Positions 6,613 through 14,302 of a stretch of DNA of 25,412 nt are shown one piece after another (the first letter of the stretch is position 1; each line of letters begins with the position of its first letter). Below the pieces are notes generated by a model. That model saw nothing but the letters and a program-made list of their open reading frames with translations. It was not told the origin of the DNA and made no database searches. Made by a program: the position numbers and the translations under genes. This DNA is from JBEVEP01 sp040512755 (GTDB taxonomy: Bacteria; Pseudomonadota; Alphaproteobacteria; Rhizobiales; Rhizobiaceae). The stretch covers positions 1 through 25,412 of the forward strand of contig JBEVEP010000219.1 of the NCBI GenBank assembly GCA_040512755.1, in the 5' to 3' direction.

Positions 6613-8778
6613 ATGTCTGTTGCCTGGATGAAAGATCGCGAGGCGAGCGAAATCGCGAGCGCCACTGATTGCCATGGTACGCTGTCGCTTCCGGCGAGCA
6701 CGCGAGATGTGAGCGACGCTGATTCTCCGGGCGTTCTCGCGCTGGTCGGAAGCGTCACCGCAGCCGGATTCGCAGGCGCTTCCGGCCTCTGCCGCGATAC
6801 CTTCGATCTTGGCCGGGAAAGGGTGCTTGCTGTGCTCTCATCGGCACGAATTCATGCAAGAACCGGTCTTGAGAGTGCATCCGACCTCAAAAATGCGTGG
6901 CGTTTTGCGACCTCGGACTTGCGTGAGCGCGCTGACAACCAAGTGCCGCGTACCGCCCCGAACAGGTCGTCAGCCAGAACAGAAATCGAGCAGGCCTTCA
7001 ATCTTTGCAAGGCCTCGCTGGCGATGATTTTTGTGCTCAGTTTCTTTGTCAACCTGCTGGCTTTGACAGTTCCTCTGTATCTCCTCCAGGTCTATGACCA
7101 CGTGCTCTCGAGCCGAAGCCTCGATACGCTCGTCATGTTGACGTCGATCGTGATCGTTGCCTTGGCAGTTCACTCGATACTGGAAGCATTGCGCCGAGGA
7201 ATGCTTTCGCGAATTGGAGGCTGGCTGGACGATCGCCTTCAAGCGCCGGTGCTCATCGCTTCCGTTCATGCAGCGCTGCGCAATGACCCAAGCGCTGCCG
7301 CGCAGGCCTCTAGAGACATCGGCACGATCCGCTCCTTCTTCGGCGGCAGCGCCTGCACGGCGCTGTTTGACCTGCCCTGGACCCCGATCTTCATCTTTGC
7401 GATGTTCATCGTCCATCCGCTTCTTGGCGTGATCGGCCTTCTTGCGACTGGGGTTCTGTTCGGGCTCGCCCTTCTCAACGAGATGGTGACCCGCAAACCT
7501 TTTGCGCGGTCCAGCACGGGCTGGGCTGAAAGCCAGCACCGGTTTGAAACGCTGCTGCGCAATGTAGAAGCCATCAGCGCGATGGGTATGCTGCCGGGCG
7601 TGGCTCGCCTTATTCGGGACCACCAGCTGGATGCGAAAGAAGCTCAACGGATTGCCGCCAGGCGTGCATCCGCCATTCAATCTATCGCGCGTTTCGTCCG
7701 GCTCCTCGCACAGGTCGTGGTAATGGCATGCGCTGCTTGGCTGGTCATCCTGCACGATGTCAGCCCCGCTGCCATCTTCGCGACATCGATCTTGCTCGGT
7801 CGCTCGCTGGGCCCGGTTGAAGGCGCCATCGGCACATGGAAGGCCGTGAGCAGCGTGCGTCTCGGCTATGGCCGTCTCGTCAAGATCATGTCTGCCGCTC
7901 CCAAAGCCCGGAGAGCGATGGAACTGCCACGCCCTAACGGTCAGCTTTCGGTCGAACAGGTGACGTATGTACCGCCCGCCGCAGATATACCTGCCATCCG
8001 CCGTCTTACTTTCGCGATCAACCCTGGCGAGATACTGGGTGTAATCGGCCCCTCCGGCGCCGGAAAATCCACGCTTGGCCGTCTTATCGCGGGCACAATC
8101 AGCCCCACATCCGGGCATGTACGTCTCGACAACGCGGACATCGGCGTCTGGCTCGGCTCCGGCGGTCATCGTCACTTCGGCTATCTTCCGCAGGACATCG
8201 AACTCTTTGGCGGCACCGTCCGCGATAATATCGCCCGTCTTCAGGAAACTCCGGCGGAGGACGTTATCGCCGCTGCTTCTCTCGTAGGTCTGCACGAAAC
8301 GATCATGCGGCTACCCCTCGGCTACGAGACCGACATTGGTGAGGGTGGCATGCGCTTGTCGGGCGGACAGCGGCAGAGGCTAGGCCTGGCGCGCGCCTTT
8401 TTTGGCTTACCTCGACTGATTGTCCTGGACGAGCCCAATGCCAGCCTTGATGCCGATGGCGAGGAGTCGCTGCGCGCTGCGATCGAAGAGATGCGCCGCC
8501 GCGGATCCACAATCATCATTATCGCGCAGCGGCTCGGCATTCTGAGCATGGCTGACAAGGTCCTGATCCTGGAGAACGGCTCCATGGATGCTTTCGGCGC
8601 CCGCAGAGAGGTCGCCGGCAAGATCAGGAGTGGACGCACCAGCATTCCATACCGGAATCCTCAGGTCATCTCAGCACGAACGAGTGCTGACGAGGTCCGG
8701 GGTGAAACCATCTCGGGTCAATCCAGAGCAGGGCGAGAGCGCGTTTCCATCGCTCAGATAAAGGGGGCTGCATCATGA
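6613..8778 (+). CDS. Type I secretion ABC transporter, permease/ATPase fusion (PrtD/PrsD-like)
   Basis: This 721-residue protein has an N-terminal extension of about 130 residues, a six-helix ABC exporter membrane domain (about 133-440), then a nucleotide-binding domain. The latter has Walker A GPSGAGKST (479-487), Q-loop YLPQD, signature LSGGQ (582-586) and Walker B LIVLDE (602-607). It resembles the PrtD/PrsD inner-membrane ATPases that drive type I secretion of proteins with uncleaved C-terminal signals. The usual H-loop His is replaced by Gln639 (IIAQRLG). The ATG at 6613 has GGGAGAGAAG upstream; an in-frame ATG at 6559 lacks a visible ribosome binding site and is the alternative start. 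The gene overlaps the adaptor gene by four bases. No outer-membrane TolC-type partner is encoded in the window, so a shared one is presumably used. Confidence 0.93.
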   Translation: MSVAWMKDREASEIASATDCHGTLSLPASTRDVSDADSPGVLALVGSVTAAGFAGASGLCRDTFDLGRERVLAVLSSARIHARTGLESASDLKNAWRFATSDLRERADNQVPRTAPNRSSARTEIEQAFNLCKASLAMIFVLSFFVNLLALTVPLYLLQVYDHVLSSRSLDTLVMLTSIVIVALAVHSILEALRRGMLSRIGGWLDDRLQAPVLIASVHAALRNDPSAAAQASRDIGTIRSFFGGSACTALFDLPWTPIFIFAMFIVHPLLGVIGLLATGVLFGLALLNEMVTRKPFARSSTGWAESQHRFETLLRNVEAISAMGMLPGVARLIRDHQLDAKEAQRIAARRASAIQSIARFVRLLAQVVVMACAAWLVILHDVSPAAIFATSILLGRSLGPVEGAIGTWKAVSSVRLGYGRLVKIMSAAPKARRAMELPRPNGQLSVEQVTYVPPAADIPAIRRLTFAINPGEILGVIGPSGAGKSTLGRLIAGTISPTSGHVRLDNADIGVWLGSGGHRHFGYLPQDIELFGGTVRDNIARLQETPAEDVIAAASLVGLHETIMRLPLGYETDIGEGGMRLSGGQRQRLGLARAFFGLPRLIVLDEPNASLDADGEESLRAAIEEMRRRGSTIIIIAQRLGILSMADKVLILENGSMDAFGARREVAGKIRSGRTSIPYRNPQVISARTSADEVRGETISGQSRAGRERVSIAQIKGAAS

Positions 8779-10130
8779 AAGCCTTTGGCCGAACCGCTGC
8801 GCATGATCTCTTCGACATTCTGCCGCCTCCATCGGGAACACCGTTCCGACGCTTGCGCATGCTCGCTGTCCTGGCCTTTGGGGTGGTTGGCGTGTTCATC
8901 ATCGGTTTCGGTACCTGGGCGACATTTGCGCCGCTTGAAAGTGCGGCCATCGCCGGAGGCATTATCGAGGCGGAATCGAGCCGAAAGACCATTCAGCATC
9001 TTGAGGGGGGAATCGTCGGGCGCATCCTGGTGAAGGATGGTGACAAAGTTGGCGCCGGACAACCGTTGATTCGGTTGGACGACACCAGGGCGCGTGCCAG
9101 CGTTCAAGTCCTGCAGGTACAATTGTGGGAGGCGCAGGCCCTCGAAGCACGCCTGGAAGCGGAGCGAGACGGGGCGGAGTCTGTCACGTTTCCCCAGGAG
9201 CTCTTGGCGGCCTCCAAGAGTGACAATGCGCTCGCGGAGATCTTGGCTGGACAGTCCAAGATTTTTGATACGCGTCGCAATCTTCAGGCGTCCCGTGTTG
9301 AAGTCATCGAGCAGCGCAAGGAGCAGACAATCCGCGAGATCGCAGCGCTGCGCTTCCTTGCCGAAGCCGCCACGAAGCGCGCTGAAATCATCAAGAAGGA
9401 ATTGAAATCCGTTTCGGCAATGGTCGCAAAAGGCTTGCAGACCAAGGCTCGCCTTCTGCAGCTTGAGCGCGAGCAGGCCGAAATTGACGGACGGATCGGC
9501 GATACGCTCGCTCAGGTCTCTCGGGCCGAGCAGGCCATCGGAGAATCGCAGGCGATGATCCTGCAGTTGGAGAGTGACCGGAACACGGAGATCGCCCAGA
9601 GCATGCGTGACGCACAGGCCCAAAGTTTTCAGCTCCTCGAGCGTATTCAAGCAGCGAGCGAAATCCTCGGCCGAACGGTGGTTCGGGCGCCCGAACCCGG
9701 CACGATCACTGAATTGCGAATTCATACGTTGGGAGGCGTCGTTGTTGCCGGGGAACCGCTCATGGATCTCGTGCCGCAACAGGATCGCCTGATCGTTCTG
9801 GCGCAAGTCAAGCCAGAAGACATCGACCTGGTTCGGCCCGGACTCGAGGCTCAGGTGCAGCTGCTTGCCTACAAACATCGCCGGGTACCCCCCGTCGATG
9901 GCGTCCTCACCTACGTGTCTGCCGACCGGGTTTTCGACAAGGACACGAGCCGCGCCTACTACACGGCGCGCGTGCGCGTTAACGAAGACTCGCTGCGCCG
10001 ATTGCCAGGTGTCGAGATGATGCCAGGCATGCCGGCTGAAGTCTTTATCAAGACCGGCGAGTTTACGGTTGCCAACTACATGCTGCGCCCCGTTCTCGAC
10101 AGCTTCAACCGGGCCTTCCGGGAGGACTGA
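8775..10130 (+). CDS. HlyD family type I secretion periplasmic adaptor subunit
   Basis: The 451-residue product has a short cytoplasmic N-terminus, one membrane helix (about 29-50), and a biotinyl-lipoyl-like half (IQHLEGGIVGRILVKDGDKV). A long coiled-coil hairpin (about 105-295) follows, rich in Ala, Glu, Gln and Arg. Then come the second lipoyl half (TVVRAPEPGTITELRIHTLGGVV) and a beta-barrel domain. The C-terminus DSFNRAFRED is typical of PrtE/PrsE/HlyD adaptors, which bridge the inner-membrane ATPase to TolC. Its ATG overlaps the stop of the ABC gene (ATGA), so the two are translationally coupled. The sequence around its stop codon carries a GGAGG that serves a small downstream ORF. Confidence 0.94.
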   Translation: MKAFGRTAAHDLFDILPPPSGTPFRRLRMLAVLAFGVVGVFIIGFGTWATFAPLESAAIAGGIIEAESSRKTIQHLEGGIVGRILVKDGDKVGAGQPLIRLDDTRARASVQVLQVQLWEAQALEARLEAERDGAESVTFPQELLAASKSDNALAEILAGQSKIFDTRRNLQASRVEVIEQRKEQTIREIAALRFLAEAATKRAEIIKKELKSVSAMVAKGLQTKARLLQLEREQAEIDGRIGDTLAQVSRAEQAIGESQAMILQLESDRNTEIAQSMRDAQAQSFQLLERIQAASEILGRTVVRAPEPGTITELRIHTLGGVVVAGEPLMDLVPQQDRLIVLAQVKPEDIDLVRPGLEAQVQLLAYKHRRVPPVDGVLTYVSADRVFDKDTSRAYYTARVRVNEDSLRRLPGVEMMPGMPAEVFIKTGEFTVANYMLRPVLDSFNRAFRED

Positions 10131-10133
10131 GAC

Positions 10134-10211
10134 ATGGGGGCCATTCGCATTGCAGCCAATGATTTCCTGGTTTTCGCGAGGGGGCCGCGCTTCTGGCGCG
10201 GTGAAAAGTGA
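10134..10211 (+). CDS. Small ORF of 25 codons between adaptor and Asp-rich gene 3
   Basis: An ATG at 10134 lies eight bases after a strong GGAGG that is embedded in the end of the adaptor gene. It opens a 25-codon frame, MGAIRIAANDFLVFARGPRF and five more residues, ending in a TGA. That TGA overlaps the ATG of the next gene (GTGATGG). The layout is typical of a translated coupling peptide, because the following gene has only a weak site of its own. The peptide is basic and hydrophobic, unlike its acidic neighbours. No family is recognised. It could instead be the remains of a longer gene. Confidence 0.5.
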   Translation: MGAIRIAANDFLVFARGPRFWRGEK

Positions 10212-11299
10212 TGGCCTTTCGACCTGACGGCACGCGTTATCTCCTGCCGCCGATTGCGACATTTCCGGATGACGTCATCGGCTCGGAAATGCCCTTCGAA
10301 GGCAACGTGACACAGGGAATCGAGGCACCGTTGGCCTCGTATCCTCCTGCAAACTCCTATTCCGGCCTACCAAGGGCCGAACAGGATTACGGGACGCACA
10401 GCCACACTTACGACGTCAGCCCGGCAACGACACCACTCAAGGGTTTGGACTTGAGCAGTTCGGAACCGCAATTCTTTCACACTCTTGTTCTGGATCCGAA
10501 GGCCGGTCATTTCGTTCCAGCACCGGAGATGGAAGGCGGCTCGATCGCAAAGCCCCCTAAGGTTCATGTCCGTGGCGCGGGCCATGATGACGAAAGCAAG
10601 GGCGGATCGGGCAGCGCTGACGGCCACGAGCATGGCCAGGACGGTTCTGTCAAACCTGTCGAAGGCGATGGCAGCCTTCCCGGCGTTTCTGACGACCCTT
10701 TGGCCGAGTCCGATGGCATCGACAGCATCACTGTGAATCAGATCGCAATCGCCGACCAGGACGCGAGTATTCTGGTCAGCGGGTATTTGGGCCAAGTGGT
10801 CGCCCGCGTGCAGATCGATCAGGACCTTCTGATGGATCAGGACGTCCAGATAGATTTCTCGATCGACGGGGACGGACATCTCTACCTGTATCTCGATCAG
10901 GACATGCGCATTGACCAGAACGTCCAGATCGATCTCAAGATTTATGATGTCGACGGGGTTCTTTACATCGACCTGTACCTGTACGACAGGGTCGAGATCG
11001 AGCAGGACACGACCATCGACATGGAGGTCGGGGATGGAGATCCTGGGGCGACGGTCCTGTTGGATCAAGACATCCAGATTATCCAGGACGTCGATGTGGA
11101 CATCGACATCGAGGACGATCTCGAAGAGCGATACACAGTCACGGTCAAGGTCGACACAATCCAGAAGGCCGACGTGGACCAGGACGCCTTCGTGGATGTG
11201 AAGAACGTGAACGGCGACCTGGAAACTGACGTGACTGCTATACAGACCGCCAATGTTGAGCAGCAAACAATTGTTTATGCGGACTTTGTGATGGTCTGA
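10211..11299 (+). CDS. Asp-rich repeat protein 3, putative type I secretion substrate
   Basis: This 362-residue product has two parts. The N-terminal half (1-165) is non-repetitive, with a Gly/His/Asp-rich linker around 123-165. The C-terminal half (about 170-362) is built of acidic beta-like repeats such as IDQDLLMDQDVQIDFSID, LDQDMRIDQNVQIDLKI and LDQDIQIIQDVDVDIDI. It ends in YADFVMV, an acidic residue followed by hydrophobic residues at the very C-terminus. This is the classic shape of type I secretion signals in the protease/lipase group. No RTX nonapeptide or signal peptide is present. The ATG at 10211 overlaps the stop of the preceding small ORF; a GTG at 10208 adds one residue. Lying directly downstream of the exporter genes, it is the most likely cognate cargo, or a surface scaffold for it. 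No enzyme domain is recognised. Confidence 0.88.
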   Translation: MAFRPDGTRYLLPPIATFPDDVIGSEMPFEGNVTQGIEAPLASYPPANSYSGLPRAEQDYGTHSHTYDVSPATTPLKGLDLSSSEPQFFHTLVLDPKAGHFVPAPEMEGGSIAKPPKVHVRGAGHDDESKGGSGSADGHEHGQDGSVKPVEGDGSLPGVSDDPLAESDGIDSITVNQIAIADQDASILVSGYLGQVVARVQIDQDLLMDQDVQIDFSIDGDGHLYLYLDQDMRIDQNVQIDLKIYDVDGVLYIDLYLYDRVEIEQDTTIDMEVGDGDPGATVLLDQDIQIIQDVDVDIDIEDDLEERYTVTVKVDTIQKADVDQDAFVDVKNVNGDLETDVTAIQTANVEQQTIVYADFVMV

Positions 11300-11383
11300 T
11301 TCCTGCTCGGGCGCTGCTCGCTGCCTATCCTCGGTGCCGGTAGCCGCATCTCGGCTCTTAACCATATGTCGAACAATGCGTGG

Positions 11384-11399
11384 ATTAGCGATAGCTAAT
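11384..11399. promoter_or_regulatory. Inverted repeat upstream of luxR paralogue 2
   Basis: ATTAGC-GATA-GCTAAT is a perfect six-base inverted repeat with a four-base spacer, 45 bases before the chosen start of the second regulator. It is a candidate operator, possibly for autoregulation. It does not match the palindromes upstream of the first Asp-rich gene, so the link is weak. Confidence 0.35.
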
Positions 11400-11443
11400 T
11401 CGCTTATATGGCCGTGGGCGGCAATGAAGGGGGGAGCATCGAC

Positions 11444-12283
11444 TTGACTCTCTCGTTTTCGGCTGACCAAAACGGCCTGTCGTACGAACGTGCCAGCATC
11501 GCTGTCGTCGACTGCCATCCGCTCTCGCGAAGTTGTCTGGCGCGCGTCCTTCGCAGTGAATTTCAGGAATTCTCGATCCTTGAGATCGAAAGCATGCCGC
11601 AGATCGACACGATCGGTGGCAGGCAAGTCGGCCTTGTTGTGTTCAACATCGGCGGCTGTTCGATCGCTGATGAAGGAGTGCTTCAGAAGCTCGCCGCTCT
11701 TCGTCGATCCCTGACTGACGTGCCCGTCGTGCTTTTGACTCAGCTCGATGAGGCGTCCATATCCGATACGATGGTTTTCGAAGTCACGCGGCTTGGGGTG
11801 AGGGGTTATGTAACGGACTCGGCATCGATCGAGATCGCTCTGGCAGCACTGCGTCTGGTCATCGCCGGTGGCGTTTATTTCCCGCGATCAATGCTGATGG
11901 AATGTCCTAACTGGGCTCCGAGCCCGTCCGACAACATTCTCGCGCTGCCTGCCGCGGCGATAGGCGGTGTCGCTTCAGAAATACCGGCCATCGCCAACCG
12001 AACGAATGTCGCCTTCACCGAACGCGAACGCCAGGTGCTGGCAAGCCTGCTTCGGGGCCTCTCCAACAAGGTGATCGCGGGCGAACTGAACCTGTCGCAA
12101 AACACCGTCAAGTCACACATTTCGCGCATCATGCATAAGCTGCATGCGAAGAATCGAACCGAGGCGGTCGTCCTTTCCCAGCATTCTGCAGCAGTTCCAA
12201 TCATTGCCGATGGCACGCTCAATCATGGAAATCATCGCGCACCCTTGGATGTCCGTCCGCAGAACAATCTTTCCCACGCGTAG
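11444..12283 (+). CDS. LuxR-family regulator with degenerate receiver domain (paralogue 2)
   Basis: The 279-residue product is a close paralogue of the 3526-4323 protein: the first 150 residues align without gaps at about 62 percent identity by hand count. It has the same receiver-like fold (about 17-145) with Asn68 in place of the phospho-acceptor Asp, a single Asp23 in the acidic pocket, and Thr124 where Lys is expected. A C-terminal LuxR helix-turn-helix follows (LSQNTVKSHISRIMHKL). I choose a TTG start at 11444 because AAGGGGGGAG precedes it at ideal spacing and the resulting N-terminus aligns residue for residue with the paralogue. An ATG at 11408 in frame has no visible ribosome binding site. 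It lies downstream of the exporter and cargo genes on the same strand. Confidence 0.9.
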   Translation: MTLSFSADQNGLSYERASIAVVDCHPLSRSCLARVLRSEFQEFSILEIESMPQIDTIGGRQVGLVVFNIGGCSIADEGVLQKLAALRRSLTDVPVVLLTQLDEASISDTMVFEVTRLGVRGYVTDSASIEIALAALRLVIAGGVYFPRSMLMECPNWAPSPSDNILALPAAAIGGVASEIPAIANRTNVAFTERERQVLASLLRGLSNKVIAGELNLSQNTVKSHISRIMHKLHAKNRTEAVVLSQHSAAVPIIADGTLNHGNHRAPLDVRPQNNLSHA

Positions 12284-12347
12284 AGCGCCGCGCGTCGATT
12301 TGTAGGCGTCAGGAACGCGATAAATCCTGAAGCTGCGTATCGTGCTT

Positions 12348-12369
12348 CCGAAATCGACAGAGATTTCGG
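12348..12369. terminator. Hairpin between convergent genes
   Basis: CCGAAATC (12348-12355) and GATTTCGG (12362-12369) form a perfect eight-base stem with a six-base loop. It lies between the ends of the convergent luxR-type and ABC ATPase genes. Neither strand has a clear T-run after it, so it is a candidate only. Confidence 0.4.
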
Positions 12370-12378
12370 GCTGGTGCG

Positions 12379-13449
12379 TTAGCCGATCCTGTGGCCAGTC
12401 TCGCTATTGAAAACGTGCAGGTCTTGCGCGGCAGTTGAAAGCTTGATGCGATCGCCGGGTGCGAGCGCGGAGCGGCCCATGGCGAACACGCAAAGCTGCT
12501 GTCCTGCGACCTGAACGTAGAATTGCGTTGAAAGTCCCAATGGCTCGACAACTTCGACTTCGGCGGAAATCTCGCCGTCAGCCGCTATCTTGATATGCTC
12601 CGGGCGCAAACCGACTGTTACCTGATCTCCGTGACGGACCGGCAATTCCGGGAGAAGGGGAAGGCTTTCACCGCTCGAAAAGATTGCTTTCAGCGAGTCT
12701 CCTTCGCGCGCAACCGTTGCCGGCAAAAAATTCATTCCCGGTGAGCCGATAAACCCGGCTACAAAGGTGTTGACCGGTCGATCGTAGAGTTCCAGAGGTG
12801 CTCCGACCTGCTGCACCACGCCATCATGCATCACCACGATCCGGTCGGCCATGGTCATCGCTTCGATCTGGTCGTGAGTGACGTAGACGGATGTGGTCTT
12901 GAGCTGCTGATGGAGGGCCTTGATCTCCGTGCGCATATGCACCCGCAGCTTGGCATCCAGATTGGAGAGCGGCTCGTCGAACAAGAAAACCTTCGGGTCG
13001 CGCACGATCGCCCGGCCCATGGCAACACGTTGACGCTGACCGCCGGAGAGCTGGCGAGGCAAACGGCCGAGATATGAGTCAAGTCCAAGCCGGCCAGCCG
13101 CGCTACTGACACGTTCGCCTATCTTCTCTTTTGCCGTTTTCCGGAGCGTCAGGCTGAAACCCATGTTCTCAGCTACATTCATATGAGGATAGAGAGCGTA
13201 GGACTGGAACACCATTGCGATGTTGCGGTCCTTCGGAGCGACGTCGTTGACGACACGCTCGCCGATACGGATTTCGCCAGCCGAAACCTCTTCCAATCCG
13301 GCGATCATACGCAACAACGTCGATTTTCCGCAGCCGGAGGGGCCGACGAGAACAACGAATTCGCCGTCCGCGATTTCGAGGTCGACGGCCGACAGGACGC
13401 GAAATGACCCGTAACTCTTCTGGACCTTGTCGAGTGATACCGATGCCAT
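12379..13449 (-). CDS. Sugar-type ABC transporter ATP-binding protein (UgpC/MalK family)
   Basis: The 356-residue length and layout match CUT1 importer ATPases. Features are Walker A GPSGCGKST (36-44), Q-loop Gln82, signature LSGGQ (134-138), Walker B VFLFDE (154-159) and H-loop His192 (VTHD). A C-terminal TOBE/OB region includes VGLRPEHIK. It should energise the two permeases encoded just upstream in the transcript; its ATG lies four bases after the stop of the MalG-like gene. It is the last gene of the minus-strand operon. Substrate specificity cannot be read from the ATPase. Confidence 0.94.
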   Translation of the reverse strand: MASVSLDKVQKSYGSFRVLSAVDLEIADGEFVVLVGPSGCGKSTLLRMIAGLEEVSAGEIRIGERVVNDVAPKDRNIAMVFQSYALYPHMNVAENMGFSLTLRKTAKEKIGERVSSAAGRLGLDSYLGRLPRQLSGGQRQRVAMGRAIVRDPKVFLFDEPLSNLDAKLRVHMRTEIKALHQQLKTTSVYVTHDQIEAMTMADRIVVMHDGVVQQVGAPLELYDRPVNTFVAGFIGSPGMNFLPATVAREGDSLKAIFSSGESLPLLPELPVRHGDQVTVGLRPEHIKIAADGEISAEVEVVEPLGLSTQFYVQVAGQQLCVFAMGRSALAPGDRIKLSTAAQDLHVFNSETGHRIG

Positions 13450-13453
13450 CGTT

Positions 13454-14302
13454 CTATCCCTTGACGGCGCCGGCGGTGAGACCGGTTACCAGATAGCGTT
13501 GCAGGAAAGCGAAGAACAAGCAGGCCGGGATCAGGGCGAGCACCGAAGCGGCCATCATCTGCCCCCAGTCGACCGCGAACTTGCCGATGAAGGTCAACAG
13601 CCCGACCGCGAAGGTCTTCTGCCCTTCGCTGCTGATCAGCATGAGCGCGAACAGCAATTCGCTCCAGGCTGCGGTAAACACAAAGCCAAGCGTAGCGCCC
13701 ATGCCAGGCAGGGTAAGCGGAATGATTACGCGCCGCATGGCTTGCGTGCGGGTACACCCGTCGATCATTGCGGCCTCTTCCAGGTCTTTCGGGATGCCGT
13801 CGAAAAAGGACTGCATCAGGAAGGTGGCGAAGGCCGTGTTGAAAGCCGTGTAGATGATGATCAGTCCGGTCAGGCTATTGGTAAGCCCAAGCTGCCCCAT
13901 GATGCGGTAGATCGGCGGAATGACCATGACCAGCGGGAAGGTCTGGGTCAGCAGCAGCAAGACGGCCACTGTCGTCTTGCCGTGGAACATGAAGCGCGAC
14001 ATCGCATAGCCGGCAACTGAAGCGACCACGGTGACCAGTATCGCGGTCGTCACCGATACCACCACGCTGTTAAAGAAGTAGAGAGGAAAGTCCGACGCTC
14101 GAAGAACGTTGACGTAGTTCTCGAGCGTTACGGCTGAGGGCCAGAGCGTGATGCCTTCCGAATAGAGCAGGGATTGCGGCGTGACTGAGATCTTCAGTGT
14201 CCAGAAGAGAGGAAACAGCGCGAAGACGACATAGGCGCCGACTGCCGAATAGAGACCGATGCCACCCAGGAGACGTGAACTGCGGGAACGGCCGGCGATC
14301 AT
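13454..14302 (-). CDS. Sugar-type ABC transporter permease (MalG-like)
   Basis: The 282-residue membrane protein has about six hydrophobic segments. Its binding-protein-dependent transport EAA loop reads EEAAMIDGCTRTQAMRRVII, typical of the second CUT1 permease. It ends RYLVTGLTAGAVKG, a C-terminus common in MalG/UgpE/LacG-type permeases. Its ATG shares one base with the stop of the MalF-like gene (TGATG), which indicates translational coupling. It pairs with that permease in the inner membrane. Substrate unknown. Confidence 0.93.
   Translation of the reverse strand: MIAGRSRSSRLLGGIGLYSAVGAYVVFALFPLFWTLKISVTPQSLLYSEGITLWPSAVTLENYVNVLRASDFPLYFFNSVVVSVTTAILVTVVASVAGYAMSRFMFHGKTTVAVLLLLTQTFPLVMVIPPIYRIMGQLGLTNSLTGLIIIYTAFNTAFATFLMQSFFDGIPKDLEEAAMIDGCTRTQAMRRVIIPLTLPGMGATLGFVFTAAWSELLFALMLISSEGQKTFAVGLLTFIGKFAVDWGQMMAASVLALIPACLFFAFLQRYLVTGLTAGAVKG

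Noticed and set aside
6970..8295. Long minus-strand open frame (441 codons) opposite the secretion ATPase
   Set aside because: Antisense to a gene with clear ABC motifs; the composition is Arg, Asp and His-rich without any family features, typical of GC-rich shadow frames.
8754..10262. Long minus-strand open frame (502 codons) opposite the HlyD-type gene
   Set aside because: Fully antisense to a convincing adaptor gene; no recognisable domain.
4805..11299. RTX calcium-binding toxin repeats in the Asp-rich proteins
   Set aside because: No GGxGxDxxx nonapeptides are present; the repeats are of a different kind.
10367..11626. Long minus-strand open frame (419 codons) opposite Asp-rich gene 3
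   Set aside because: The GAC/GTC repeat composition keeps the opposite strand open; the predicted protein mirrors the repeats and has no family features.
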